Shown here piece after piece: positions 45,243 through 58,236 of a stretch of 64,000 nucleotides of DNA. The notes under the pieces were generated by a model that was not told the DNA's origin, searched no databases, and saw only the letters and a list, made by a program, of their open reading frames with translations. Each line of letters begins with the position of its first letter. Positions within the stretch are counted from its first letter, which is position 1. The translations under genes were made by a program, and so were the position numbers. The stretch comes from Cellulomonas gilvus ATCC 13127 (GTDB lineage: Bacteria > Actinomycetota > Actinomycetes > Actinomycetales > Cellulomonadaceae): contig NC_015671.1 in the NCBI RefSeq assembly GCF_000218545.1, forward strand, positions 2,604,001-2,668,000, read 5' to 3'.

Positions 45243-46424
45243 ATGGACGAGCCGACGCGGGCCCCGTCCCGGCCCGCGGGCGCGGGCGAGCTGTTCCAGC
45301 TCCTGCGTGACGGCCGCCCCCGCACGCGCTCCGACCTGGCGGCCAGGACCGGTCAGACGCGCTCGACCATCGCGGCGCGCGTGGACCAGCTGCTCGCATC
45401 CGGGCTGGTCAGCCCCGCGGGCGAGGCCGGCTCGACGGGCGGCCGCCCACCCGCGACGTTCGCGTTCCGCCCGGGTGCGCGCGTGGTGCTGGCCGTCGAC
45501 CTGGGCGCGACGCACGCGCGCCTGGCCGTGACCGACCTGGCCGGCTCCGTGCTCGCCGAGCACGACGAGCAGCTCGCCATCAGTGCCGGACCGCACGTGG
45601 TGCTCGCGCGCGTCGTCGAGATCGGCGAGCTCCTGCTCGAGCGCGCCGGCCGGCCCGTGAGCGACCTGGCGAGCGTCGGCGTGGGGCTGCCCGGCCCCGT
45701 GGAGCACTCGACCGGCCGGCCCGTGAACCCGCCGATCATGCCGGGCTGGGACGACGCCGACGTGCCGGGCCTGCTCTCGGACCACCTGCCCGTGCCGGTC
45801 CTCGTGGACAACGACGTCAACCTGATGGCCCTCGGTGAGCACGCCACGCAGTGGCCCACGGTGGACCACCTGCTGTACGTCAAGGTCTCGACCGGGATCG
45901 GCGTGGGCATCATCTCGGACGGGTCCTTGCGGCGCGGCGCGCAGGGTGCCGCGGGCGACCTCGGGCACGTCGCCGTGCCCGGGGGTGCGAACAAGCCGTG
46001 CAGCTGCGGCAACACGGGCTGCCTCGAGGCGCTCGCGAGCGGCCCGGCGATCGCCGCGACGCTGACGGCGCTCGGCCTGCCCACGCGCACGGGCGCCGAG
46101 GTGGTCGCGCTGGTCCACGCGGGAGACCCCGACGCGGCCCGGGCGGTGCGCGAGGCCGGCCGCCGGATCGGTGCGGTCCTCGCGACGTGCGTCAACCTGC
46201 TGAACCCGTCGGTCATCGTCGTCGGCGGACAGGTGGCCGACGCCGGGGACCACCTCCTGTCCGGGATCACCGAGGTGGTGCACGCGCGATCGCTCCCGCT
46301 GGCCACGCAGCACCTGCGCATCGTGGGCACGCGCACCGGGGCGGCCGCAGGCGTGCTCGGGGCGAGCGCGATGGCGGCGGGGCACGTGCTGTCCGCGAGC
46401 GCGATCGACGCGCTCGTCGGCTGA
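45243..46424 (+). CDS. ROK family transcriptional regulator/sugar kinase-like protein
   Basis: A 393-residue ROK protein. An N-terminal winged helix (FQLLRDGRPRTRSDLAARTG, about residues 18-75) is followed by a sugar-kinase-like domain with the phosphate loop AVDLGATHARLAV. The ROK zinc site CSCGNTGCLEALASG (with the His of GDLGHVAV) is intact, as is VDNDVNLMALGE with the catalytic-type Asp. It is a repressor responding to a sugar or sugar phosphate. A GTG at 45237 is also in frame. The target is not evident from the neighbours. Confidence 0.86.
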   Translation: MDEPTRAPSRPAGAGELFQLLRDGRPRTRSDLAARTGQTRSTIAARVDQLLASGLVSPAGEAGSTGGRPPATFAFRPGARVVLAVDLGATHARLAVTDLAGSVLAEHDEQLAISAGPHVVLARVVEIGELLLERAGRPVSDLASVGVGLPGPVEHSTGRPVNPPIMPGWDDADVPGLLSDHLPVPVLVDNDVNLMALGEHATQWPTVDHLLYVKVSTGIGVGIISDGSLRRGAQGAAGDLGHVAVPGGANKPCSCGNTGCLEALASGPAIAATLTALGLPTRTGAEVVALVHAGDPDAARAVREAGRRIGAVLATCVNLLNPSVIVVGGQVADAGDHLLSGITEVVHARSLPLATQHLRIVGTRTGAAAGVLGASAMAAGHVLSASAIDALVG

Positions 46425-46473
46425 CGCGGAGCCGCCGGCCCGACCGGGCCCCCACGCCCCGACCCGTCCGGGA

Positions 46474-50526
<4,053 letters not shown>

Positions 50527-50624
50527 CGTCGTCCGTTCGTCGGCGGGCTCGCGTGCAGCCGGGGCGGCCGCGCGTGCAGCCTACGACGCCCCTGCGGCGC
50601 GCAGACGGGCCGATCGGCCGACGC

Positions 50625-51638
50625 TCACGAGTACGCGACCTCGGCGACCGCGCGCGCCGCGCGGACCACGCCCGCGAGCGCTCCACGCGCCTGGTCGGGC
50701 GTGCCCTCGGACGGCCCCGCGAGCAGCACCACGTCCGCCAGGCCCGCGGCGGGCAGCCCGACGGACCGCCACGGGGCCGTGAGCGTGCGCGCCTGCCCGA
50801 CGGCGTCCGGTCCGGCACACTGCGAGCTCGCCTGCGGCGGCAGGTGCGCCCACAGCCGCAGCCCGTCCTCGACCACGGCGGCCACGCGCTCCCAGCCCGC
50901 CTCGCCCAGCCCCGCGACCTCGATCGCGAGGCCGTCCGCTCCCGTGCCGGCGATCGTCGAGACGGTCGACCACGCCGCACCGCCGTGGACGGCCACGTCC
51001 TCGGCGCCCGCGGCGCGCGTCGCCCGCACCACCTCGCCGATCCGCTCGGCCGCGAGCGGCCCCGGCACCGACCGCAGCCGCGCGTACCCGGAGAACGTCG
51101 GCAGCACCCCGGCCGTGGCCGGTGCGAGCAGCGGCTCGTGCACCAGCACACGCGGCACGGCGCCCGGGACCGCCCGCACCAGCGCGGCGAGGTGCTCGGC
51201 GACGCCCGCCGCGAGCGACTGCGTCAGCTCGCGGAACGCCCCCGCGTCCGCGAGCACGCGGTCACCGCGGGCCAGGTAGACGCTCGCGGCGAGCGTCACC
51301 GGTCCGAGCACGGGCACGACGAGCGGGCCCGCGTACCCGTGGCCCGCGACCGCGAGCGCGTCCCCGTCCTCGCGCAGCAGCGCGCGCCCGCGCGCGAGAT
51401 CCGCACCCGGGCGGTCCGCGAGCTTCCAGCCGTGCGGCCCGAGCTCGGCGGGCAGGTCCACGAGCATCGCGAGCGCGCGTCCGACGAGGGTGCCGAGCGG
51501 CCCGCGCTCGGGCAGGTGCACGACGAAGGGCAGACCCTGCACACCCTCGGGGGCGTCCACCAGGTCCCCCACGGCGACCTGCTGCGCCTCGAGCACGTCG
51601 AGGCCCGGCCAGTCCCCCGTCCCCGTGACGCCGATCAC
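50625..51638 (-). CDS. MetE-like (cobalamin-independent methionine synthase fold) protein
   Basis: A 337-residue barrel protein resembling the C-terminal half of cobalamin-independent methionine synthase. It is of the short type found beside mnmA in many actinobacteria. The zinc site of true MetE (His-x-Cys, Glu, Cys) is not present: the corresponding strand reads AVHGGAAWS. Methionine synthesis is therefore doubtful. Its start overlaps the mnmA stop by 4 bases. Neighbourhood suggests a link to thio-modification or sulfur metabolism, but no function can be assigned. Confidence 0.72.
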   Translation of the reverse strand: MIGVTGTGDWPGLDVLEAQQVAVGDLVDAPEGVQGLPFVVHLPERGPLGTLVGRALAMLVDLPAELGPHGWKLADRPGADLARGRALLREDGDALAVAGHGYAGPLVVPVLGPVTLAASVYLARGDRVLADAGAFRELTQSLAAGVAEHLAALVRAVPGAVPRVLVHEPLLAPATAGVLPTFSGYARLRSVPGPLAAERIGEVVRATRAAGAEDVAVHGGAAWSTVSTIAGTGADGLAIEVAGLGEAGWERVAAVVEDGLRLWAHLPPQASSQCAGPDAVGQARTLTAPWRSVGLPAAGLADVVLLAGPSEGTPDQARGALAGVVRAARAVAEVAYS

Positions 51639-52819
51639 GCGCGACGTCCCGCGGCCGTCGGCACCGTCCGCCGTGCGGGGTCGTCGTGCTCCGCGCGCTC
51701 GTCCACGAGCCGCTCGGTACCCCTCACTGTCGCCTGCGCGAGCACGCGCGTCCCGTCGTACAGCACCAGCGACTGCCCGGCGGCGACGCCGTGCAACGGC
51801 TCCGCGAGCCGCACCCGGACGGCGTCCCCGCGCCGCTCGACGAACCCGGGCACGGGCGCGCCGTGCGCCCTGACCTGCACGCCGACCGGCCGGCCCGCCC
51901 CGGAGCCGGTCGGCTCCGCCGCCTGGCCGGCACCCGCGGGCTCGTCGTACCAGACGGTCCGGTCGGCGTGCACCGTGCCGACCGCCAACGCCTCGGCGGG
52001 CCCGACGACCACGCGGTTGTGCACGGGCTGCACGTCGAGCACGTAGCGCGGCCGCCCGTCCGCGGCCGGCCGGCCCAGGCCCAGGCCGCGCCGCTGACCG
52101 ACGGTGAACGCGTACGCGCCGTCGTGCGTGCCGACCACGGCACCGGACGCGTCGACCACCTCGCCCGGCCTGCTGCCGAGCCGGGACCGCAGGAAGCCGG
52201 GGGTGTCACCGTCGGCGACGAAGCAGATGTCGTACGAGTCGGGCTTGGCGGAGACCGCCAGACCGCGTGCGGCGGCCTCCTGACGCGTGACGTCCTTGCT
52301 CGTGACGTCACCGAGCGGGAACAGCGCGCGCGCGAGGCGCTCCGGACCCATCACCGCGAGCACGTAGGACTGGTCCTTGGCCGCGTCGCGCGCGCGGTGC
52401 AGCTCACGCGTGCCGTCGCCGCGCTCGACGACGCGCGCGTAGTGCCCCGTGCACACCGCGTCGAAGCCCAGTGCGAGCGCCTTGTCCAGCAGCGTCGCGA
52501 ACTTGATGTGCTCGTTGCAGCGCACGCACGGGTTCGGCGTCCGCCCGGCCTCGTACTCGCTCAGGAAGTCCGCCACGACCGTCTGCTCGAACTGCTCGGA
52601 CAGGTCCCACACGTAGTACGGGACGCCGAGCACGTCGGCGGCACGGCGCGCGTCACCCGCGTCCTCGATCGAGCAGCACCCGCGCGAGCCGTTGCGCAGC
52701 TGGTCGCGCGTGCGGGACAGGGCCATGTGGACAGCGACCACGTCGTGCCCCGCGTCGATCGCGCGCGCGGCGGCCACCGCGGAGTCGACGCCGCCCGACA
52801 GCGCGGCCAGCACCCGCAC
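51635..52819 (-). CDS. mnmA: tRNA-specific 2-thiouridylase
   Basis: A 394-residue MnmA that puts sulfur on the wobble uridine of tRNA Lys, Glu and Gln. The PP-loop [10 protein letters not shown] is at the N-terminus. The catalytic cysteines are in PNPCVRCN and [12 protein letters not shown]. The C-terminal barrel follows [10 protein letters not shown]. The GTG start lies one base past the TGA of the cysteine desulfurase gene, so sulfur donor and user are tightly coupled. Confidence 0.95.
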   Translation of the reverse strand: MRVLAALSGGVDSAVAAARAIDAGHDVVAVHMALSRTRDQLRNGSRGCCSIEDAGDARRAADVLGVPYYVWDLSEQFEQTVVADFLSEYEAGRTPNPCVRCNEHIKFATLLDKALALGFDAVCTGHYARVVERGDGTRELHRARDAAKDQSYVLAVMGPERLARALFPLGDVTSKDVTRQEAAARGLAVSAKPDSYDICFVADGDTPGFLRSRLGSRPGEVVDASGAVVGTHDGAYAFTVGQRRGLGLGRPAADGRPRYVLDVQPVHNRVVVGPAEALAVGTVHADRTVWYDEPAGAGQAAEPTGSGAGRPVGVQVRAHGAPVPGFVERRGDAVRVRLAEPLHGVAAGQSLVLYDGTRVLAQATVRGTERLVDERAEHDDPARRTVPTAAGRRA

Positions 52820-52820
52820 G

Positions 52821-54029
52821 TCAGGCCACCGGTCCGCGCGAGGCCGACCGCCCGGCGCCGACGAGCCCCGCGGCGCGCGCGCGGTCGAGCACCGCGGGCA
52901 GCGCGGCGACGAGCGCCGCGACGTCCGCACGGGTCGAGGTGTGCCCGAACGTGAACCGCAACGCGCCGCGCGCCTCGTCCTCCGTGAGGCCCATCGCGAG
53001 CAGCACGTGCGAGGGGCGCGGCACGCCGGCCTGGCACGCCGAGCCCGTCGACGCCTCGACGCCGGCCGAGTCCAGCAGGTAGAGCAACGAGTCGCCCTCG
53101 CAGCCCGGGAACGTCAGGTGCGCGTTGCCCGGCAGTCGGCGCGCACCGTCGGCGGGTCCGCGCAGCACGGCCGACGGGTCGATGCGCCGCACGGCCTCGA
53201 CCAGCTCGTCGCGCAGCGCCGCGACGCGGACCGACTGCTCGGCCCGCGCGCCCACCGCGACGTCGACCGCGGTCGCGAACGCCGCGAGCAGCGCGGCATC
53301 GAGCGTGCCCGAGCGCACGCCGCGCTCCTGGCCACCGCCGTGCTGCACCGGGGTGAGGTCCAGGCCGCGCCGCGCGAGCAGCGCGCCCGCGCCGCCCGGA
53401 CCGCCGACCTTGTGCCCGCTCACGGTCAGCGCGTCGAGGCCGCTCGCCGCGAAGTCGACCGGGACGTGCCCCACGGCCTGCACCGCGTCGGCGTGCACCG
53501 GCACGCCGTACCGGGCGGCCAGCGCGACCACCTGGTCCAGCGGCTGCAGCGCACCCACCTCGTTGTTCGCCCACATCACCGAGATGAGCGCGGCCGCGTC
53601 GCCGTGCTCCTCGAGCTCGGCACGGAGCGCGTCGACCTCGAGCACGCCGTCGCGGTCCACGGGCAGCAGCACCAGCTCGGCACCCGCGTGCTCGGTCATC
53701 CAGAACGCGGGGTCGAGGACCGCGTGGTGCTCGACCGCGGAGACCAGGAGCCGACGACGGCGCGGGTCCTGCGTCCGCCGTGCCCAGAACAGCCCCTTGA
53801 CCGCAAGGTTGTCCGCCTCGGTCCCGCCGGACGTCCAGAGGACCTCGCTGGGCCGCGCACCGAGCGCCGCGGCGAACCGCTCGCGCGCCTCCTCGACCGT
53901 GCGACGCGCCGCACGGCCCGACGCGTGCAGCGACGACGGGTTGCCCGTGCACGCGAGCTGCTCGGTCAGCACGCGGGCCGCCTCGGGCAGCATGGGCGTG
54001 GTCGCCGCGTGGTCCAGGTACGCGCTCAC
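52821..54029 (-). CDS. cysteine desulfurase (IscS/NifS-like)
   Basis: A 402-residue class V PLP enzyme that takes sulfur from cysteine as an enzyme persulfide. It starts [20 protein letters not shown]. It has [10 protein letters not shown] (PLP-stacking His near 101), the Schiff-base K207 in [10 protein letters not shown] and the active Cys in GSACQAG. It most likely supplies MnmA, which follows after one base. The GTG start has TAGACT 6 bases upstream. Confidence 0.93.
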   Translation of the reverse strand: MSAYLDHAATTPMLPEAARVLTEQLACTGNPSSLHASGRAARRTVEEARERFAAALGARPSEVLWTSGGTEADNLAVKGLFWARRTQDPRRRRLLVSAVEHHAVLDPAFWMTEHAGAELVLLPVDRDGVLEVDALRAELEEHGDAAALISVMWANNEVGALQPLDQVVALAARYGVPVHADAVQAVGHVPVDFAASGLDALTVSGHKVGGPGGAGALLARRGLDLTPVQHGGGQERGVRSGTLDAALLAAFATAVDVAVGARAEQSVRVAALRDELVEAVRRIDPSAVLRGPADGARRLPGNAHLTFPGCEGDSLLYLLDSAGVEASTGSACQAGVPRPSHVLLAMGLTEDEARGALRFTFGHTSTRADVAALVAALPAVLDRARAAGLVGAGRSASRGPVA

Positions 54030-54035
54030 CCGACG

Positions 54036-54041
54036 AGTCTA
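54036..54041 (-). promoter_or_regulatory. -10 element of the leaderless desulfurase-mnmA promoter
   Basis: TAGACT on the minus strand, 6 bases before the GTG start of the cysteine desulfurase gene. Confidence 0.5.
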
Positions 54042-54118
54042 CGAACGCCGGGCCGGGCCGCTGACCCCGCGTGGATGCCTGCCGCGCGGTGCGGGCCGCA
54101 CCTGGCAGGATGTGCGCC

Positions 54119-55108
54119 GTGAGCGCCGACGACGAGGTCCTGGCCCTGCCGCCCGCCTTCAGCGGGCAGCGCCTGGACTGGCGCGACCTGCCCCGCCACG
54201 TGCGCGAGCAGATCGCCGGGCTGTGCGGTGCGCAGGTCTCGGCGGAGATGGGCGCGACCAGCGGGTTCACGCCCGGCTTCGCTGCGGTGCTCGAGCTCGC
54301 GGACGGGCGCGGCGTGTTCGTCAAGGCCGTCTCGCCCGAGCAGAACCCGTCGTCACCGGACCTCGCGCGCGCGGAGATCCGCAGCGCCGCGGCGCTGCCC
54401 CCGCAGGTGCCCGCGCCGCGCCTGCAGTGGTCGCACGACGACGGCGACTGGGTCCTGCTCGGCTTCGACGTCGTGCACGGACGCTCGCCCGAGCTGCCGT
54501 GGCGGCTCGACGACCTCGGCGCGGTGCTGGACGCGGTCGGCGACCTCGCCGAGGCAGAGCCGCTCGACGGGCACGGCCTGCCGCGCACGGACGACCAGCT
54601 CGCGGAGGACTTCACGGGCTGGCGCCGGCTGGCCGCCGGACCGGGAGACGACGTCGACGCGCTGTCCCGCACCCTGGGCGAGGTCGGCTCGTGGGTGCAG
54701 GACTCGCTCGAGCGACTGGTCCTGCTCGAGCAGGACGCGCTGCCCGCGCTCGCGGGTGATGCGCTGGTGCACGGGGACCTGCGCGCGGACAACGTGATGA
54801 TCGACTCCGACCACAACCGCGTGTGGCTCATCGACTGGCCGCACGCGTCGGTGGGTGCGCCCTGGCTCGACCTCGCGTTCATGCTGCCGAGCGTCACGCT
54901 GCAGGGCGGCGGCGACCCGGCCGCGCTGTTCCGCAGCCACCGCCTGTCGATCGGCGTCACGGACGACGAGCTGCGCGCCGGCCTCGCGGGGCTCGCGGGG
55001 TACTTCGCGTGGAGCAGCCTGCAGCCCGCACCGCTCGGCATCCCGAACCTGCGCGCGTTCCAGGGCGCGCAGGCCGGCGCGACCCTGCGCTGGCTGCGCG
55101 ACCTGTAG
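54119..55108 (+). CDS. aminoglycoside phosphotransferase-fold kinase
   Basis: A 329-residue protein of the APH/choline-kinase-like superfamily. The catalytic loop is VHGDLRADNVMID and the Mg-binding segment is VWLIDWPHASVG. The nucleotide-binding Lys is probably in GVFVKAVSPEQ. These enzymes phosphorylate small hydroxylated molecules; the substrate is not evident and drug resistance should not be assumed. The GTG at 54119 has AGGA 8 bases upstream; an ATG nine bases earlier is in frame. It converges on the phosphofructokinase gene with 4 bases between the stops. Confidence 0.82.
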   Translation: MSADDEVLALPPAFSGQRLDWRDLPRHVREQIAGLCGAQVSAEMGATSGFTPGFAAVLELADGRGVFVKAVSPEQNPSSPDLARAEIRSAAALPPQVPAPRLQWSHDDGDWVLLGFDVVHGRSPELPWRLDDLGAVLDAVGDLAEAEPLDGHGLPRTDDQLAEDFTGWRRLAAGPGDDVDALSRTLGEVGSWVQDSLERLVLLEQDALPALAGDALVHGDLRADNVMIDSDHNRVWLIDWPHASVGAPWLDLAFMLPSVTLQGGGDPAALFRSHRLSIGVTDDELRAGLAGLAGYFAWSSLQPAPLGIPNLRAFQGAQAGATLRWLRDL

Positions 55109-55112
55109 CGGC

Positions 55113-56237
55113 TCAGTCGCCCAGGCCGGTCCCGACCTGGCGGGCCGCGGCGATCCAGGCGTGGTCGGGCGGCACCAGCTTGACCTTGCCGGCCACCTCG
55201 CTCAGCGGCACGGCCTCGGTCCCCTCGTTGCGGGAGGCGACCATGACGCCGAACTCGCCGCGGTTGACCAGGTCGGCCGCGGCGGCGCCCAGCCGGGATG
55301 CGAGCAGGCGGTCGGCCGCGCACGGCGTGCCACCGCGCTGCACGTACCCGAGGATCGTGACGCGCGACTCGAGCCCCGTGGCGGCCTCCAGCTCACGCGC
55401 CAGCGTGAAGGTGTGCTCCCGCTGCGCGTCCTCGACGTGCTTGAGGTGCGCCTTGGCGGCCCGCACGGCCTCGGGCGTCTTGGCGGCCTTCACCAGCAGC
55501 TGCGCGGCCTGGTAGTCCGCGGTGTCGTCGACGTCGCGCGCACCCTCGGCGACCGCGATGACCGAGAACGTGCTGCCGCGGGCCGTGCGCGCCTTGATGG
55601 TCGCCGCGATCGAGTCCACCGTGTACGGGATCTCGGGCAGGAGGATGACGTCCGCGCCGCCCGCGATGCCCGCACCGAGCGTGAGCCAGCCGGCGCGGTG
55701 CCCCATGATCTCGGTGAGGATGATCCGGTGGTGGCTGTGCGCGGTCGAGTGCACGCGGTCGATCGCCTCGGTCGCGATCTCCATCGCCGTCGCGAACCCG
55801 AACGTCGTGTCCGTCCGGGCGATGTCGTTGTCGATCGTCTTGGGCAGCGTGATGACGTTCAGCCCCGCGTCGACCAGGCGCATCGCGTTCTTCGCGGTGC
55901 CGCCGCCGCCCAGCATGATGAGCGCGTCGAGCCCGTTGCGGTGGTAGTTCTCCACCACCGTCGGGACCATGTCCCGCACCTCGCCGTCCACGTTCCACCG
56001 GTGCACCTTGTCCCGGCTGGTGCCCAGGATCGTGCCGCCGACCGTGAGGATGCCGGACAGCGCCGCACCGTCGAGCTCGACGAACCGGTCCTCGACGAGC
56101 CCGGTGATGCCGTCGCGGAAGCCGATCAGCTCCATGCCGTAGTGCCCGATGGCGGTCTTGCCGAACCCGCGGATCGCGGCGTTCAGGCCAGGGCTGTCGC
56201 CGCCCGCGGTGAGGATGCCGACGCGCTTGCTGGCCAT
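55113..56237 (-). CDS. 6-phosphofructokinase
   Basis: A 374-residue phosphofructokinase-family enzyme for fructose-6-phosphate to fructose-1,6-bisphosphate. Motifs are [34 protein letters not shown] (catalytic Asp) and [11 protein letters not shown]. In the two positions that separate donor classes it has Gly (GGGGT) with Lys (PKTIDND). That is the mixed pattern of actinobacterial and clade X enzymes, so ATP is likely but pyrophosphate cannot be excluded. The start [13 protein letters not shown] has GGAG upstream. Confidence 0.92.
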   Translation of the reverse strand: MASKRVGILTAGGDSPGLNAAIRGFGKTAIGHYGMELIGFRDGITGLVEDRFVELDGAALSGILTVGGTILGTSRDKVHRWNVDGEVRDMVPTVVENYHRNGLDALIMLGGGGTAKNAMRLVDAGLNVITLPKTIDNDIARTDTTFGFATAMEIATEAIDRVHSTAHSHHRIILTEIMGHRAGWLTLGAGIAGGADVILLPEIPYTVDSIAATIKARTARGSTFSVIAVAEGARDVDDTADYQAAQLLVKAAKTPEAVRAAKAHLKHVEDAQREHTFTLARELEAATGLESRVTILGYVQRGGTPCAADRLLASRLGAAAADLVNRGEFGVMVASRNEGTEAVPLSEVAGKVKLVPPDHAWIAAARQVGTGLGD

Positions 56238-56307
56238 GGTCGCTCCGGTGCTCGAGGGTGCGTGATCGGCGCGGCCGGCGCACAGACCGGCCGCAGGTGT
56301 GGCGCGG

Positions 56308-57282
56308 TCAGCCCCGGAGCCGCCGGAGCTCGGCAGCGGCCTGCGGCAGGACGGTGTGCAGGTCGCCGACGATGCCCAGGTCGGCGATCTCGAAGATGGG
56401 CGCGTCGGCGTCGGAGTTGATCGCGACGATCGTGCCCGACGCCTGCATGCCGCCGCGGTGGTGCACCGCACCCGAGACGCCCGCGCCGATGTAGAGCCGC
56501 GGCGAGACGGTGACGCCCGTCTGGCCGATCTGGGCGTCGTGCCCGATCCAGCCCTCGTCGGTGGCCACACGCGTGGCGCCGACCGCACCGCCGAGCACGT
56601 CCGCGAGCTCCTCCACGGCCGAGAAGTCGCCCTCGGTGCCGCGTCCGCCCACGACCACGATGTGCGCGCTGCCCAGGTCCGGCCGCCCGGTCGCCGGACG
56701 CTCGGTGCGCGAGACGAGCCGCACGCGGCGCGCGGCCGCGTCGGCGGCGACGGGGTGCGTCACGACCTGCGGCGACGAGGGCACGTCGGCGTCGGTCGCC
56801 GTGACGCTGTTGGCCTTGAGCGCGACGACCGCGAGCGGCGTACGGATCGCGGTCCGCGACGTCCAGGAGCCCGCGAACACGGTCTTGCCGACGACGAGCC
56901 GGTCGTCGACGACCTCGACCGCGTCGGCGTCGGTCACGACGCCCGCTCCGGTCGCGAGCGCCACGTACGCGGCCGCCTCCTTGTTCTCGAACGTCGAGGT
57001 GACGAGCAGCGCAGCCGCGCCCGTCGCGCCCAGCAACGACGTGAGCCCCTGCGCCAGCACCGGCGCGACGTGCAGGTCCGCGTCCGACGTGACGTGGTGC
57101 ACCGTGCCGACGCCGAGCGCGCCCAGCTCCGCGAGCGCCGCCTCGTCGGGGCCCGTCGCACCGGCCCACGCGCCGTGCACGGTGCCGTCGGTGAGCGTGC
57201 GGGCCAGGGTCACCAGCTCGCGCACCGGCGTGCGCAGCGCACCGGCGTCGGAGTGGTCGAGCAGGACGAGGGTGTCGCTCAC
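56308..57282 (-). CDS. etfA: electron transfer flavoprotein alpha subunit
   Basis: A 324-residue ETF alpha. It holds the FAD that carries electrons from acyl-CoA and other dehydrogenases to the membrane quinone pool. The C-terminal FAD domain shows [34 protein letters not shown] and [18 protein letters not shown] in the usual order. The GTG start follows GAGGACC. It lies 62 bases after etfB. The beta-alpha order is standard. Confidence 0.94.
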   Translation of the reverse strand: MSDTLVLLDHSDAGALRTPVRELVTLARTLTDGTVHGAWAGATGPDEAALAELGALGVGTVHHVTSDADLHVAPVLAQGLTSLLGATGAAALLVTSTFENKEAAAYVALATGAGVVTDADAVEVVDDRLVVGKTVFAGSWTSRTAIRTPLAVVALKANSVTATDADVPSSPQVVTHPVAADAAARRVRLVSRTERPATGRPDLGSAHIVVVGGRGTEGDFSAVEELADVLGGAVGATRVATDEGWIGHDAQIGQTGVTVSPRLYIGAGVSGAVHHRGGMQASGTIVAINSDADAPIFEIADLGIVGDLHTVLPQAAAELRRLRG

Positions 57283-57344
57283 GGGTGGGTCCTCTGGTTC
57301 GTCGTACGAGGTTCGTCGGGCGAGGTGTGCGTGGGTGCGGGCGC

Positions 57345-58124
57345 TCAGACGAGCTGGTTCTCGACGAGGTAGGCGGCGAGCCGCACACCCGCGTCGCCGG
57401 TGTCGTTGATGACCTGGCGGTCCGCACGCGGCGGACGCGGGGCCGCCTCGAGCACCTCGGTGCGCGCGCCGGCCTCGCCGACCAGTTCGGCGTCCAGGCC
57501 CAGGTCCGCGAGCGCGAGCGTCTCGACCGGCTTCTTGCGCGCGGCCATGATGCCCTTGAAGTTCGGGTAGCGCGGCTCGTTGGCCTGGTCCGTCACGGAC
57601 ACGAGCGCGGGCAGCTGCGCCTCGAGCACCTCGGTCGCGTGGTCCAGGTGCCGGGTCACGCGCACGGTCCCGCCCTCGACGACGAGCTCGGCAGCGAGCG
57701 GCAGCGCCGGGACGTCCAGCAGCGCGGCGACGGCCGTGGGCACGAGCGAGGTCAGCCCGTCGAGCCCCGCCATGCCCGTGACGACCAGGTCGACGTCACC
57801 GATGTGGCGGATCGCCGCCGCGAGAACACGCGCGGTGCCGATGGCGTCCGAGCCCGCGATCGCGTCGTCGAGCACGTGCACGCCCGCGTCCGCGCCCATC
57901 TGCAGGCCCTTGCGCACCGCGTCGACGGCGTCGTCGGGACCGGCCGTCACCACGACGACCTCACCCTCGCCCGCCGCCTCGACGAGCGCGAGCGCCGCCT
58001 CGAGGGCGTTCTCGTCGAGCTCGTTGAGCGTGCCGTCGCCGCCGTCACGGGCGGTGCGCCCGTCGACGAGCCGGCGGTCCGACTGGATGTCCGGGACGTG
58101 CTTCACGCAGACCACGATCTTCAC
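57345..58124 (-). CDS. etfB: electron transfer flavoprotein beta subunit
   Basis: A 259-residue ETF beta. It begins MKIVVCVKHVPDIQSDRR and has VVVVTAGPDDAVDAVRKGLQ plus the AMP-binding stretch DLVVTGMAGLDGLTS. The signature FKGIMAARKKPVETL follows. It pairs with EtfA. The GTG has TAACGT 7 bases upstream, a probable leaderless start. It is divergent from glgX, with 112 bases between their start codons. Confidence 0.95.
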   Translation of the reverse strand: MKIVVCVKHVPDIQSDRRLVDGRTARDGGDGTLNELDENALEAALALVEAAGEGEVVVVTAGPDDAVDAVRKGLQMGADAGVHVLDDAIAGSDAIGTARVLAAAIRHIGDVDLVVTGMAGLDGLTSLVPTAVAALLDVPALPLAAELVVEGGTVRVTRHLDHATEVLEAQLPALVSVTDQANEPRYPNFKGIMAARKKPVETLALADLGLDAELVGEAGARTEVLEAAPRPPRADRQVINDTGDAGVRLAAYLVENQLV

Positions 58125-58131
58125 CCGCGGA

Positions 58132-58137
58132 ACGTTA
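58132..58137 (-). promoter_or_regulatory. -10 element of the leaderless etfBA promoter
   Basis: TAACGT on the minus strand, 7 bases before the etfB GTG. Confidence 0.5.
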
Positions 58138-58236
58138 CCTCCCGCCCCGCACGCGGGCCGTCACCGGTTCGCCCACCGGACGCCGCACGCGGCGCGCGGC
58201 AACACCCCGGACACGGACGTCGCGCACAATGAACGC

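Noticed and set aside
54119-55108. Aminoglycoside resistance gene
   Set aside because: Only the general phosphotransferase fold is supported. Chromosomal relatives in actinobacteria mostly have other or unknown substrates.
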